The translations under genes and the position numbers were made by a program. From positions 14,567 through 78,566 of the forward strand of contig CAJUCZ010000002.1 in assembly GCA_910585375.1 (NCBI GenBank): a stretch of 64,000 nt of DNA, in the 5' to 3' direction. The notes under the pieces were generated by a model. The model saw nothing but the letters and a program-made list of their open reading frames with translations. It had not been told where the DNA came from and did not search any database. This DNA comes from an uncultured Alphaproteobacteria bacterium (lineage in GTDB: Bacteria; Pseudomonadota; Alphaproteobacteria; RF32; CAG-239). Within the stretch, counting starts at the first letter, position 1. The number at the start of each line of letters is the position of its first letter. Shown in pieces: positions 25,986 through 33,055 of this stretch.

Positions 25986-26698
25986 TGCTTAAAATTCATA
26001 CCGTACTGTGCCGTGCCGGCACCATGGACAATTATGCCTATATTTTGATAGACGAAGCAACCGGAACTTCGGCAGTAATAGACCCGTCGGAACCGGCTCC
26101 GATTATAGCGGAATGCCAAAAACTCGGCATTACGCCGGACTACATTCTGAATACTCACCACCATTTTGACCATACTGACGGCAACTTGGAATTAAAGGCG
26201 CGGTACCATGCCAAAGTTGTCGGCAACGTCAATGACGCCGCCCGCATTCCGGGGTTTGACATCGGCGTTGAACCGGAAAAAACTTTTGCCCTCGGCCAAA
26301 GCATTGCCCAAATCATCGACGTTTCCGCACATACGCAGGGACATGTTTTATATTATTTTGCCGAAGACAAAGCCCTGTTCACCGGCGATACGCTGTTTAA
26401 CCTCTGCGTTGGCGGCCTGTTTGAAGGAACGGTTGATGAAATGTATAATGCATTGCAAAAAATCAGAAATCTGCCCGATGACGTCAACTTCTACCCCGGA
26501 CATGAATATACTGTCCATGCCGCGGCTGACGCATTCCATGCCGACCCGCATAACATGGATTTGCGGCATTACCTGCAACGCGCCGACGAACGCCTCAAAC
26601 AAGGGCTTCCGGTCTGTCCGGTAACGCTCGGAGAAGAAAAACGCTGCAACCCTTATCTTAAAGCCTCGACCCTCGGCCAATTAAAAAAGTTAATTTAG
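25985..26698 (+). CDS. gloB: Hydroxyacylglutathione hydrolase (glyoxalase II)
   Basis: 237 residues. Metallo-beta-lactamase fold with the metal motif THHHFDHTDG (about 57-66), a second histidine in SAHTQGHVLYYF, the aspartate of FTGDTLF and the C-terminal HEYT. It hydrolyses S-lactoylglutathione to lactate and glutathione in methylglyoxal removal. Slightly short for the family, but the substrate-binding C-terminus (CNPYLKA, matching the usual NPFLR region) is present. ATG overlaps the stop of the upstream gene. Confidence 0.9.
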   Translation: MLKIHTVLCRAGTMDNYAYILIDEATGTSAVIDPSEPAPIIAECQKLGITPDYILNTHHHFDHTDGNLELKARYHAKVVGNVNDAARIPGFDIGVEPEKTFALGQSIAQIIDVSAHTQGHVLYYFAEDKALFTGDTLFNLCVGGLFEGTVDEMYNALQKIRNLPDDVNFYPGHEYTVHAAADAFHADPHNMDLRHYLQRADERLKQGLPVCPVTLGEEKRCNPYLKASTLGQLKKLI

Positions 26699-26715
26699 TG
26701 ACAAAATTATAGACA

Positions 26716-26749
26716 GAACTATTTTTTTATGTTATAGTTCAGTTATAAT
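26716..26749 (+). promoter_or_regulatory. Promoter with inverted repeat before the 674-residue orphan
   Basis: GAACTAT (26716-26722) and ATAGTTC (26734-26740) form a perfect 7-bp inverted repeat across the position of the -35 box. TATAAT follows at 26744-26749. There is no good -35 hexamer, so an activator or repressor bound at the repeat is plausible. Confidence 0.4.
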
Positions 26750-26769
26750 TTATAAAAAGCGAGGCAGAA

Positions 26770-28794
26770 ATGGCTAAACCGACAAAAAATCAAAAAGCAA
26801 ACAACACCGAAGACATTATCAGAAAACGGATGTTGGAAATTCTCGGAGCATATTTTGATGAAAACGGCGGTTCTCCCCAAAACCTGCCCAAAGATATCGC
26901 CAATGAGGTTTTAAGAATATCCAAACTTACGGGCAAAGAACAAAAAAACGCCCTGCGGCAGTTTGAAGACAAATACCTGTCCAAACAAGTGGAATCTGAG
27001 CGCTGGGCAGAAAAAATCAATAAAGGCTGCAAAAAAAATCTGAACAGCGGCAAAGATAACATCTCCGGCAGCGACTTGGGCAAAAGCTTTGAAAAGCTGA
27101 AAACCAAATTTTTTTACGGCATGGTTAAAGAAAACAGCACAAAAGAAGAATTTAGCCAAAATGCGCTATTGATTCAGGAACTGCAAACAAGCTTAAATAC
27201 ATTCATTAATAGTGCAATAACAGAATATAAAAAACAATATCCCGACATGGATGAAGATATTGCCGTTAAAGATTATCAACAACGGTTTGCAGGCAAAATC
27301 AATGAAATCATGAACGAATCAAACTCGTTAAAAGACTTGAAACAAAAATTGACAACTTATCTTGAAACCATAAAACAAGTAACATCTCAACTGAAAACAA
27401 TTACGCCTAAAGAGGACAAAAAGATGACCGAAGAAAAAAAGCCCATGACGGAAGAAGAAAAACAAAACATTGTCAAAGAAATGGAATTGAGAAGAAAAGC
27501 CCGCGAAAACTTGGGAATTTCGGAAAAAGGACTGTCTTCCGGCGTTGATTCTCTTGAAGAAAAACTCATCAAATCCTGGGCAGAAAAGCATCAAGTGGCA
27601 TTAACGCATGAAATGCGCGATGCTGCAATTGAACATTTAAAATCACACTCAAACCTTGACGGCTTTATGGCAGACATGCCAAAAAAAGAAGCTCCTCTGG
27701 AACGCAAAAAACTTAAACTGGATGAAATGGAAAGCCCCGCCGTACCGGAAAAGCAGCCTCAGGAGGAGAAAAAAGAAACTGTTCCTTATGATGAACAATT
27801 GCAGAGCATCAAAGAACATTGGGAAAATTGGTGTGCAGAAACCAAAGACGAAAAAGATCAGCCGTTGCGCAATTTCAAAGAAATCCCGAACGAAGACGGT
27901 TTTCTAAAATTTGAAATCGAGCCGACCGAAGCCTTAAAAGCCCAAAATCCGGACGCCAAAGGCGCGGAAGTCACTTATTACAGCGACACCGAAGCCACCA
28001 TGCCGATGACGGATTATGACTACTTTCACCAAATGGCCAAAGCCGCCAAAGAAGTATCGCATGCCGACGTCATTGAATGCGGAGAGATAAAAACTCCCGG
28101 TTATGCCACAAGACTGATTGCGGCCGCTTACGCTAACGGGCTTGATGTTGAAAACGCCCCCAACAAACTTGACCTGAGCAATGAAACCCTCAAAGGCATT
28201 CCGGACGAAACCGTCCTCACGGTTTTGGATAAACAGATTTTCAACCGTGATTCCGGCACAGCCGAAAAAATTGACTATGACAGCGTAAAAGATGCTTTGC
28301 GTATTTATAAAGACATTCAGGAACGTGCTAAAGACGAAAACGGCAACCCAAAAGGCCAGATGAAAAGTCTGGACATCAGCAAAATGCGCTTTACCGATGA
28401 AGCCGCCAAAAACAAAACCATTGCCGCCGCCTTGGAAATGGACTTAAAGATCGAAGGCGTTGATAAATTAAACCTCACTCAGGAAGCTAAAGAAGGCCTT
28501 CCTGAAAATGCGGCAAAATTGCTTGGAACAATGCAAGTCGGATTGTTAAGAGCCAAAGCCCAAAAGCTTCATGACCCCAACACTTCTCAAGAAGAACGCG
28601 AGGCCTTAAAAACAGAGAAAATGAAACAGTTTGACGCCAAAGACAAAACCAGACTGATTCAGGAGCAAAAAGCCAAGTTAAGCAGTAAAGAGGCAAACAG
28701 AGAAGAAAAAAACATTGCCGCAACCAGACTGGATACCTTGCAAGGCAAACGCTGGGAACAAGGATATCATAACAGACGCGGCGGTCGCGAATAA
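26770..28794 (+). CDS. Large charged orphan protein
   Basis: 674 residues, very rich in Lys and Glu, with no signal peptide, membrane segment or known catalytic motif. Residues 1-220 are helical; 215-245 is a KKMTEEKKPMTEEEKQ-type charged linker; 340-490 is the most globular part (FLKFEIEPTEALKAQNPDAK, ECGEIKTPGYATRLIAAAYANGLDVENAPNKLDLS); the end is coiled-coil-like and finishes in a basic NRRGGRE tail. It is a single-gene unit with its own terminator. A cytoplasmic structural protein or a secreted effector are both possible; nothing decides. Confidence 0.75.
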   Translation: MAKPTKNQKANNTEDIIRKRMLEILGAYFDENGGSPQNLPKDIANEVLRISKLTGKEQKNALRQFEDKYLSKQVESERWAEKINKGCKKNLNSGKDNISGSDLGKSFEKLKTKFFYGMVKENSTKEEFSQNALLIQELQTSLNTFINSAITEYKKQYPDMDEDIAVKDYQQRFAGKINEIMNESNSLKDLKQKLTTYLETIKQVTSQLKTITPKEDKKMTEEKKPMTEEEKQNIVKEMELRRKARENLGISEKGLSSGVDSLEEKLIKSWAEKHQVALTHEMRDAAIEHLKSHSNLDGFMADMPKKEAPLERKKLKLDEMESPAVPEKQPQEEKKETVPYDEQLQSIKEHWENWCAETKDEKDQPLRNFKEIPNEDGFLKFEIEPTEALKAQNPDAKGAEVTYYSDTEATMPMTDYDYFHQMAKAAKEVSHADVIECGEIKTPGYATRLIAAAYANGLDVENAPNKLDLSNETLKGIPDETVLTVLDKQIFNRDSGTAEKIDYDSVKDALRIYKDIQERAKDENGNPKGQMKSLDISKMRFTDEAAKNKTIAAALEMDLKIEGVDKLNLTQEAKEGLPENAAKLLGTMQVGLLRAKAQKLHDPNTSQEEREALKTEKMKQFDAKDKTRLIQEQKAKLSSKEANREEKNIAATRLDTLQGKRWEQGYHNRRGGRE

Positions 28795-28802
28795 AAACTG
28801 AT

Positions 28803-28833
28803 AAAAAATCCGGAGACATTTCCGGATTTTTTT
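28803..28833. terminator. Bidirectional terminator
   Basis: AAAATCCGGA (28805-28814) pairs perfectly with TCCGGATTTT (28821-28830) around GACATT, with T-runs on both strands. It separates the orphan gene from the convergent XRE regulator. Confidence 0.8.
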
Positions 28834-28854
28834 ATTTCCGCCGGCTTTTGTTTT

Positions 28855-29367
28855 CTATTCCTGAAAGGGTTTGTCTGCCTGAGTTGCAGCCATTGCCAGA
28901 ATTTGAAGCAAATTAAAAACATTGCCGGCAACCATCCGGTTACGAATTTTAAAATAATTAGACAGCAATTCCTGCGCTTCATTTGTATTTTCCGGACAAG
29001 CCGACAACGGATTATTGTCACTGTCATCAATAATGTCAGGATGTTGTATAAAGCTTCGCGGACTTTGGTTCGCAACCTCCTGCGGCATATCTTCAAAAAA
29101 GAAGTTAAGGTCGGTTTTAAGAAGTTTGCTTATATCCCATAAGCGGCTGGCGCCAATCCGGTTGTTCCCTTTTTCATATTTTTGTATTTGCTGAAAACTT
29201 ACGCCCATCAGTGCGGCAAATCTTTCCTGACTCATTCCCAAAAACTGCCGGCGCATCCTGATTCGTTGACCGACATACACATCTATAGGATTGGGAGCTC
29301 CGTCCGGACAACGGCCGCGACTGTTGCTTTTAATAATTTTCTTGGTAGTCCTGTCAGATTTTTGCAT
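28855..29367 (-). CDS. XRE-family transcriptional regulator
   Basis: 170 residues. A helix-turn-helix of the Cro/C1 type spans about 32-88: VGQRIRMRRQFLGMSQERFAALMGVSFQQIQKYEKGNNRIGASRLWDISKLL. The C-terminal half has no known sensor domain. Many alphaproteobacteria carry close relatives with the same FQQIQKYEKG recognition segment, not tied to phage. AGGAGG lies nine bases before the ATG at 29367. The upstream region has a hairpin plus T-run and GTTATGG repeats that may be its own control sites. Confidence 0.88.
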   Translation of the reverse strand: MQKSDRTTKKIIKSNSRGRCPDGAPNPIDVYVGQRIRMRRQFLGMSQERFAALMGVSFQQIQKYEKGNNRIGASRLWDISKLLKTDLNFFFEDMPQEVANQSPRSFIQHPDIIDDSDNNPLSACPENTNEAQELLSNYFKIRNRMVAGNVFNLLQILAMAATQADKPFQE

Positions 29368-29390
29368 ATAATCAATCCTCCTGGGTATGT

Positions 29391-29425
29391 AAAAAAACAA
29401 ACTCCACCTTAACATTAAGGTGGAG
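29391..29425 (-). terminator. Leader terminator (possible attenuator) of the XRE gene
   Basis: On the minus strand CTCCACCTTAA/TTAAGGTGGAG (29425-29415 with 29412-29402) is followed by TTTGTTTTTTT and then by the XRE ribosome site. A terminator between promoter and gene suggests attenuation, or it ends a separate short RNA read from upstream. Confidence 0.5.
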
Positions 29426-29461
29426 GAGCTCCTTACACGAGAATAGTGTAGCCATTATTCA

Positions 29462-29500
29462 CCATAACCCAGTTATGGCGTAACCACAAACGAGTTATGG
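29462..29500. promoter_or_regulatory. CCATAAC/GTTATGG operator-like repeats
   Basis: CCATAAC (29462-29468) and GTTATGG (29472-29478) form a palindrome with a 3-base centre, and another GTTATGG follows at 29494-29500. ATAAC/GTTAT also recurs at 29556-29577. The spacing of 22 bases between direct copies puts them on the same DNA face. Probable operator for the adjacent XRE regulator. Confidence 0.4.
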
Positions 29501-29563
29501 CTATTACCTGACACTCCTCCGCAGTTAACGTATGAAGTGTCAAATCTTCTGCTACATAACAGT

Positions 29564-29592
29564 TTGACTATGTTATATTCTCGGGTTAGGAT
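29564..29592 (+). promoter_or_regulatory. Possible rightward promoter with no obvious gene
   Basis: TTGACT (29564-29569), 17-base spacer, TAGGAT (29587-29592). No convincing coding sequence follows before rimP, so a short RNA or a chance match are both possible. Confidence 0.25.
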
Positions 29593-29713
29593 TCCCTGTA
29601 CTTTATAATAATACGCAGAAATACCTGCACCTGAGATTGTAAAGCCAAAAACTGAAAAATCAATTAAAATTTATCCCACGCCAAAGAAAAACAATTTTAT
29701 ACTAAAATATAGG

Positions 29714-29915
29714 TCTTGGAGCAAAACCTGAAAACAAAGCCCCTCTCCCTCTCTTGAAAGAGAGGGTTGGGGAGAGTTGATTAGCCCGATTACCGAACAA
29801 CTTCTTAATCTTTGGAGCAAAGAGGTAAAATTAAAGCACAATCTCTCGTCCGGCACGATTTGGGTGCCCTTTGCGAATAGCTTAGGTTTTGGAGCAAAAA
29901 CCAAAAATGAAGCAC
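29714..29915. repeat. Three degenerate repeats with a TTGGAGCAAA core
   Basis: TTGGAGCAAA followed by an ACC/AAAA/GAAGCAC-like tail recurs near 29716, 29812 and 29888. Between the first two is a near-perfect hairpin: CCCTCTCTT (29747-29755) with AAGAGAGGG (29758-29766), extended outward by CTCT/AGAG. Stop codons break every frame. It looks like remnants of an interspersed repeat rather than a gene. Confidence 0.45.
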
Positions 29916-29986
29916 GGAGACGGAGAGCGTAGCGAGGTTAATTTTGCTATGAAACCTTAGCAAATGAGCGTAGGGCTGCCTTTTTG

Positions 29987-30013
29987 GTTACTTTTTGGCA
30001 GTCAAAAAGTAAC
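29987..30013. repeat. Perfect 11-bp inverted repeat
   Basis: GTTACTTTTTG (29987-29997) pairs with CAAAAAGTAAC (30003-30013) around a 5-base loop. A similar GTTACTTTTT hairpin motif is common at the edge of interspersed repeats in gut bacteria; here it closes the repeat block that starts near 29714. Confidence 0.45.
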
Positions 30014-30033
30014 AATAAAAAATAACCAACTCT

Positions 30034-30300
30034 ATGAAGAAACCAAAACCCGAAAATAAGAAAAGAAAAACGACGGTAAAAGAGAGCGAGCGGCGGAGGG
30101 AAAGCAAACGGAATAAGGGGGTGAGAAAGAGAAAGTGGGACGGGAAAAGAAAGTGGCAGGGAGTGATAGGGTGGAAAGAGAGAGGAGAGAAAACGGGGAC
30201 GGGGAGATAAGAGAGAGGAAGAAGAGGGAAGGAGAAAGAGAGAAAAAAGTGAGAAAGAAGAAACAAGAAAAAGAAGGATGAATTCAGAGAGAAGGAAAAA
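30034..30300. other. Long purine-rich tract, no gene
   Basis: About 265 bases are overwhelmingly A and G on the plus strand, with only scattered C and T. A 58-codon plus-strand frame (30034-30210) and a long minus-strand frame exist but are products of the composition (Lys/Arg/Glu or Phe/Leu/Ser strings). The whole stretch 29593-30315 holds no gene I can support. Confidence 0.6.
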
Positions 30301-30315
30301 TTACAAAAAAAATTC

Positions 30316-30343
30316 TTGAATTTCAAAATTTTTATGCTATAAA
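30316..30343 (+). promoter_or_regulatory. Promoter of the rimP-nusA-infB operon
   Basis: TTGAAT (30316-30321), 16-base spacer, TATAAA (30338-30343). It lies upstream of the leader terminator. Confidence 0.5.
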
Positions 30344-30373
30344 TACATCATACCTTTCATAATACAATTTGAG

Positions 30374-30399
30374 AGTGGGGCCAAAAGCCCCGCTTTTTT
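30374..30399 (+). terminator. Leader terminator (attenuator) of the nusA operon
   Basis: AGTGGGGC (30374-30381) pairs with GCCCCGCT (30387-30394) around CAAAA, followed by a T-run to 30399. It sits between the promoter and the rimP ribosome site (AGAGGAAA), so most transcripts should stop here unless read-through is regulated. NusA-dependent autoregulation of this operon is known in E. coli. Confidence 0.65.
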
Positions 30400-30416
30400 G
30401 TTAGAGGAAACAATAA

Positions 30417-30917
30417 ATGCAACAAAAACACCCGTTACAAGACCTGCTGGAACCGGTCATTTCCGGCCTCAATTACGAGGTTGTCCGGATTCTGACCATC
30501 GGCCAGAAAAATCCGACCCTGCAGATTATGATTGACCGTCTGGACGGCAAAGACATCACCGTTGACGACTGTGCCACGGTCAGCCGTGCCGTATCCGCTC
30601 TTCTGGATGAAAAAGATCCGATAAAAGACCAGTATTCTCTGGAAGTCAGCTCTCCGGGGCTGGATCGCCCTCTGACAAAACCTGAACATTTCAAACGTTT
30701 CTCCGGCAACGAGGCTCGGATTGAAACTTCTGTTGAAGTTGAAAAACGCAAACGTTTCAAAGGCTGCCTTAAAGGCGTTGATGACCAAAACCGCGTCCAC
30801 ATTGACATGGACGGCACGGATTATGCCATTGCTTTTGACGACATCAGCAAAGCCAAACTGATTTTAACCGATGAGCTTCTTCAGGCCGCTGCCGAAGCTC
30901 AGGCTATTGAACTTTAA
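30417..30917 (+). CDS. rimP: Ribosome maturation factor RimP
   Basis: 166 residues. Needed for 30S subunit maturation. The N-terminal alpha/beta domain (GLNYEVVRILTIG...TLQIMIDR, then CATVSRAVSALLDEKD) and the conserved EVSSPGLDRPL motif are clear. First gene of rimP-nusA-ylxR-infB. AGAGGAAA precedes the ATG. Confidence 0.93.
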   Translation: MQQKHPLQDLLEPVISGLNYEVVRILTIGQKNPTLQIMIDRLDGKDITVDDCATVSRAVSALLDEKDPIKDQYSLEVSSPGLDRPLTKPEHFKRFSGNEARIETSVEVEKRKRFKGCLKGVDDQNRVHIDMDGTDYAIAFDDISKAKLILTDELLQAAAEAQAIEL

Positions 30918-30943
30918 TTTCAAATTTTAACAAAGGACTTAAA

Positions 30944-32452
30944 ATGCAAAATACCGAAAGTATGCCAAGACCTGAAATTATCTTAGTCGCCGATACGGTC
31001 GCCCGTGAAAAAAACATTGACCGCGAAGACGTATTCACCGCCATGGAAGTCGCCATTCAAAAGGCCGGCCGCTCCAAATACGGCTTTGAGCATGACATCC
31101 GCGCTCACATCGACCGCAAAACCGGTGCCATTTCTCTGGCGCGTTATCGTGAAGTTGTTGAAGAAGTTGAAAACGAAGTTACCCAGTTGACCGTTGATCA
31201 GGCTCGCGATTATGACGAAAACGCCAAAGTCGGCGATTTTATCATCGATGCCCTGCCGCCGATTGATTTCGGCCGCATTGCCGCCCAAACCGCCAAACAG
31301 GTCATTGTCCAAAAAGTCCGCGATGCCGAACGCAACCGCCAGTTTGAAGAATATAAAGAAAAAATCAACACTATTGTCAACGGTACGGTCAAACGTATTG
31401 AATTCGGCAACGTCATTTTGGATATTGGCAAAACCGAGGCTGTTTTACGCCGCGATGAGATTATCCCGCGGGAAAAATTCAAAAACGGCGACCGCGTCCG
31501 CGCTTATGTTCTGGATGTCCGCCGCGAAACCAAAGGCCCGCAGATTTTCTTGTCCCGCACCTGTCCTGAATTTATGGCAAAATTGTTTGCTTCCGAAGTT
31601 CCGGAAATTTATGACGGCATTGTCAAAATTGTGGCTGTTGCCCGCGATCCGGGATCAAAAGCCAAAATCGCCGTCAAAACCGACGATATGACAATTGACG
31701 CCGTCGGCGCCTGCGTTGGTCTGCGCGGTATCCGCGTTCAGGCTGTTGTCACCGAACTGCAGGGCGAAAAAATTGACATTGTTCCGTTCAGCGAAGACAA
31801 GGCTCAGTACATTGTCAGCGCTTTGGCACCGGCAGAAGTCAGCAAAGTCGTGCTGGATGAAGAAAATAACCGCATTGAAGTCGTTGTCCCGCAAGAGCAG
31901 TTCTCTCTGGCAATCGGCCGCCGCGGTCAAAACGTCAAACTGGCATCCCAGCTGCTCGGCTGTGACATTGATGTCCTGACCGAAGAACAGGAACAGGAAC
32001 GCCGCTCAAACGAAAACAAAGTCCGCTCCCAGCGCTTTATGGAAGCTCTTGACGTTGATGAAATGATTGCCCACCTGCTGATTGCCGAAGGTTTTTCAAC
32101 CGTCGACGAGATTGCAATGGTCGCCCTGAACGAACTGGCCGAAATTGAAGGCTTTGACGAAGATTTGGCTGCCGAACTGCAAAACCGCGCAAAAGCTTTT
32201 GTAGAAAAACGCAATCACGAATTTGAAGAAAAGAGCAAATCCCTCGGTCTTGACAAAGAAATTCAGGCTATTGAAGGCCTGGATCAGGATATGCTTTTGA
32301 CATTGGCTTCAAAAGGTGTTAAAACCATTGACGATTTGGCCGATTTGGCTGCCGATGAACTGATTGAGATTTTGGGTGAAAATTCGCTGACCGAAGTCGA
32401 AGCCGAAAAAATCATCATGGCTGCCCGTGCCCACTGGTTTGAAGAGGAATAA
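30944..32452 (+). CDS. nusA: Transcription termination/antitermination factor NusA
   Basis: 502 residues. Domains in order: N-terminal RNA polymerase-binding domain (1-130), S1 (about 135-200), KH1 and KH2 (about 205-350, with the ACVGLRGIRVQ and IAIGRRGQNV-type GxxG loops), then two C-terminal acidic helix-hairpin repeats (MIAHLLIAEGFSTVDEIA; MLLTLASKGVKTIDDLADLAADEL) as usual in proteobacteria. It modulates pausing and termination. It overlaps the next gene by one base (TAATG). Confidence 0.96.
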   Translation: MQNTESMPRPEIILVADTVAREKNIDREDVFTAMEVAIQKAGRSKYGFEHDIRAHIDRKTGAISLARYREVVEEVENEVTQLTVDQARDYDENAKVGDFIIDALPPIDFGRIAAQTAKQVIVQKVRDAERNRQFEEYKEKINTIVNGTVKRIEFGNVILDIGKTEAVLRRDEIIPREKFKNGDRVRAYVLDVRRETKGPQIFLSRTCPEFMAKLFASEVPEIYDGIVKIVAVARDPGSKAKIAVKTDDMTIDAVGACVGLRGIRVQAVVTELQGEKIDIVPFSEDKAQYIVSALAPAEVSKVVLDEENNRIEVVVPQEQFSLAIGRRGQNVKLASQLLGCDIDVLTEEQEQERRSNENKVRSQRFMEALDVDEMIAHLLIAEGFSTVDEIAMVALNELAEIEGFDEDLAAELQNRAKAFVEKRNHEFEEKSKSLGLDKEIQAIEGLDQDMLLTLASKGVKTIDDLADLAADELIEILGENSLTEVEAEKIIMAARAHWFEEE

Positions 32453-33024
32453 TGGCAACCGCAAAAGAAATAAGAAAATGCATCGTCAGCGGCGAGGTTA
32501 TGGAGAAGGAAAATCTTCTCCGCTTCGCCCTTACGCCCGACAGACAGATTGTTCCGGATTTTAAGAAAAAAATTTCCGGCACAGGAATTTACGTCGGCAA
32601 CGCAAAGAGCACCCTTGCCGCCGCGATTGAAAAAAACTTATTTTCCAAAGTCTGCAAAAAAAAGGTCAAAGCCGATGAGCAATTAATCATTCTGGTTGAA
32701 AACCTGCTCAAAAAACGCGGTCTGGAACTGGTTTCGCTTTCCCGCAAGGCCGGAATCCTGCTGACCGGATTTGAAAAAGTCTGTGAAGCCGTAAAAAAAG
32801 ACAAAGTCGCTTTTATAATGGAGGCCTCTGACGCCGGAACCGACGGACATAATCGGATTTTATCCGTATCTGGGGGATTGGAAATTTTTAACATTTATAG
32901 TGTTGAGGAGTTAGACAAGGCATTAAACAAAACAAACACTGTTCACATAGCTTTCAAAAAAAGCGACATGGCCAAATCAGTCCGTACGGAACTGACAAGA
33001 ATTAAAAATTTTCTAAATTCATAG
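32452..33024 (+). CDS. YlxR (DUF448) and L7Ae-like RNA-binding protein
   Basis: 190 residues. The N-terminal 80 residues are a YlxR domain (RKCIVSGEVMEKENLLRFALTPD...GTGIYVGN), the rest an L7Ae-type fold (LVSLSRKAGILLTGFEKVCEAVKKDKVAFIMEASDAGTDG). The fused form between nusA and infB is standard in alphaproteobacteria, whereas Firmicutes encode the two parts separately. Probable RNA-binding role in ribosome or transcription control. Translationally coupled to nusA. Confidence 0.88.
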   Translation: MATAKEIRKCIVSGEVMEKENLLRFALTPDRQIVPDFKKKISGTGIYVGNAKSTLAAAIEKNLFSKVCKKKVKADEQLIILVENLLKKRGLELVSLSRKAGILLTGFEKVCEAVKKDKVAFIMEASDAGTDGHNRILSVSGGLEIFNIYSVEELDKALNKTNTVHIAFKKSDMAKSVRTELTRIKNFLNS

Positions 33025-33055
33025 ACAAAGACGCAAAATACGGAGAAGAATTTAT

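Noticed and set aside
29671..29904. Minus-strand frame of 77 codons
   Set aside because: It covers the TTGGAGCAAA repeats and the CCCTCTCTT hairpin; the peptide looks like translated repeat DNA.
30034..30210. Plus-strand 58-codon basic frame with an ATG
   Set aside because: Lys/Arg/Glu/Gly strings come from the purine-rich tract; no ribosome site and no conserved pattern.
29988..30326. Minus-strand frame of 112 codons rich in Phe, Leu and Ser
   Set aside because: Complement of the purine-rich tract; low-complexity translation only.
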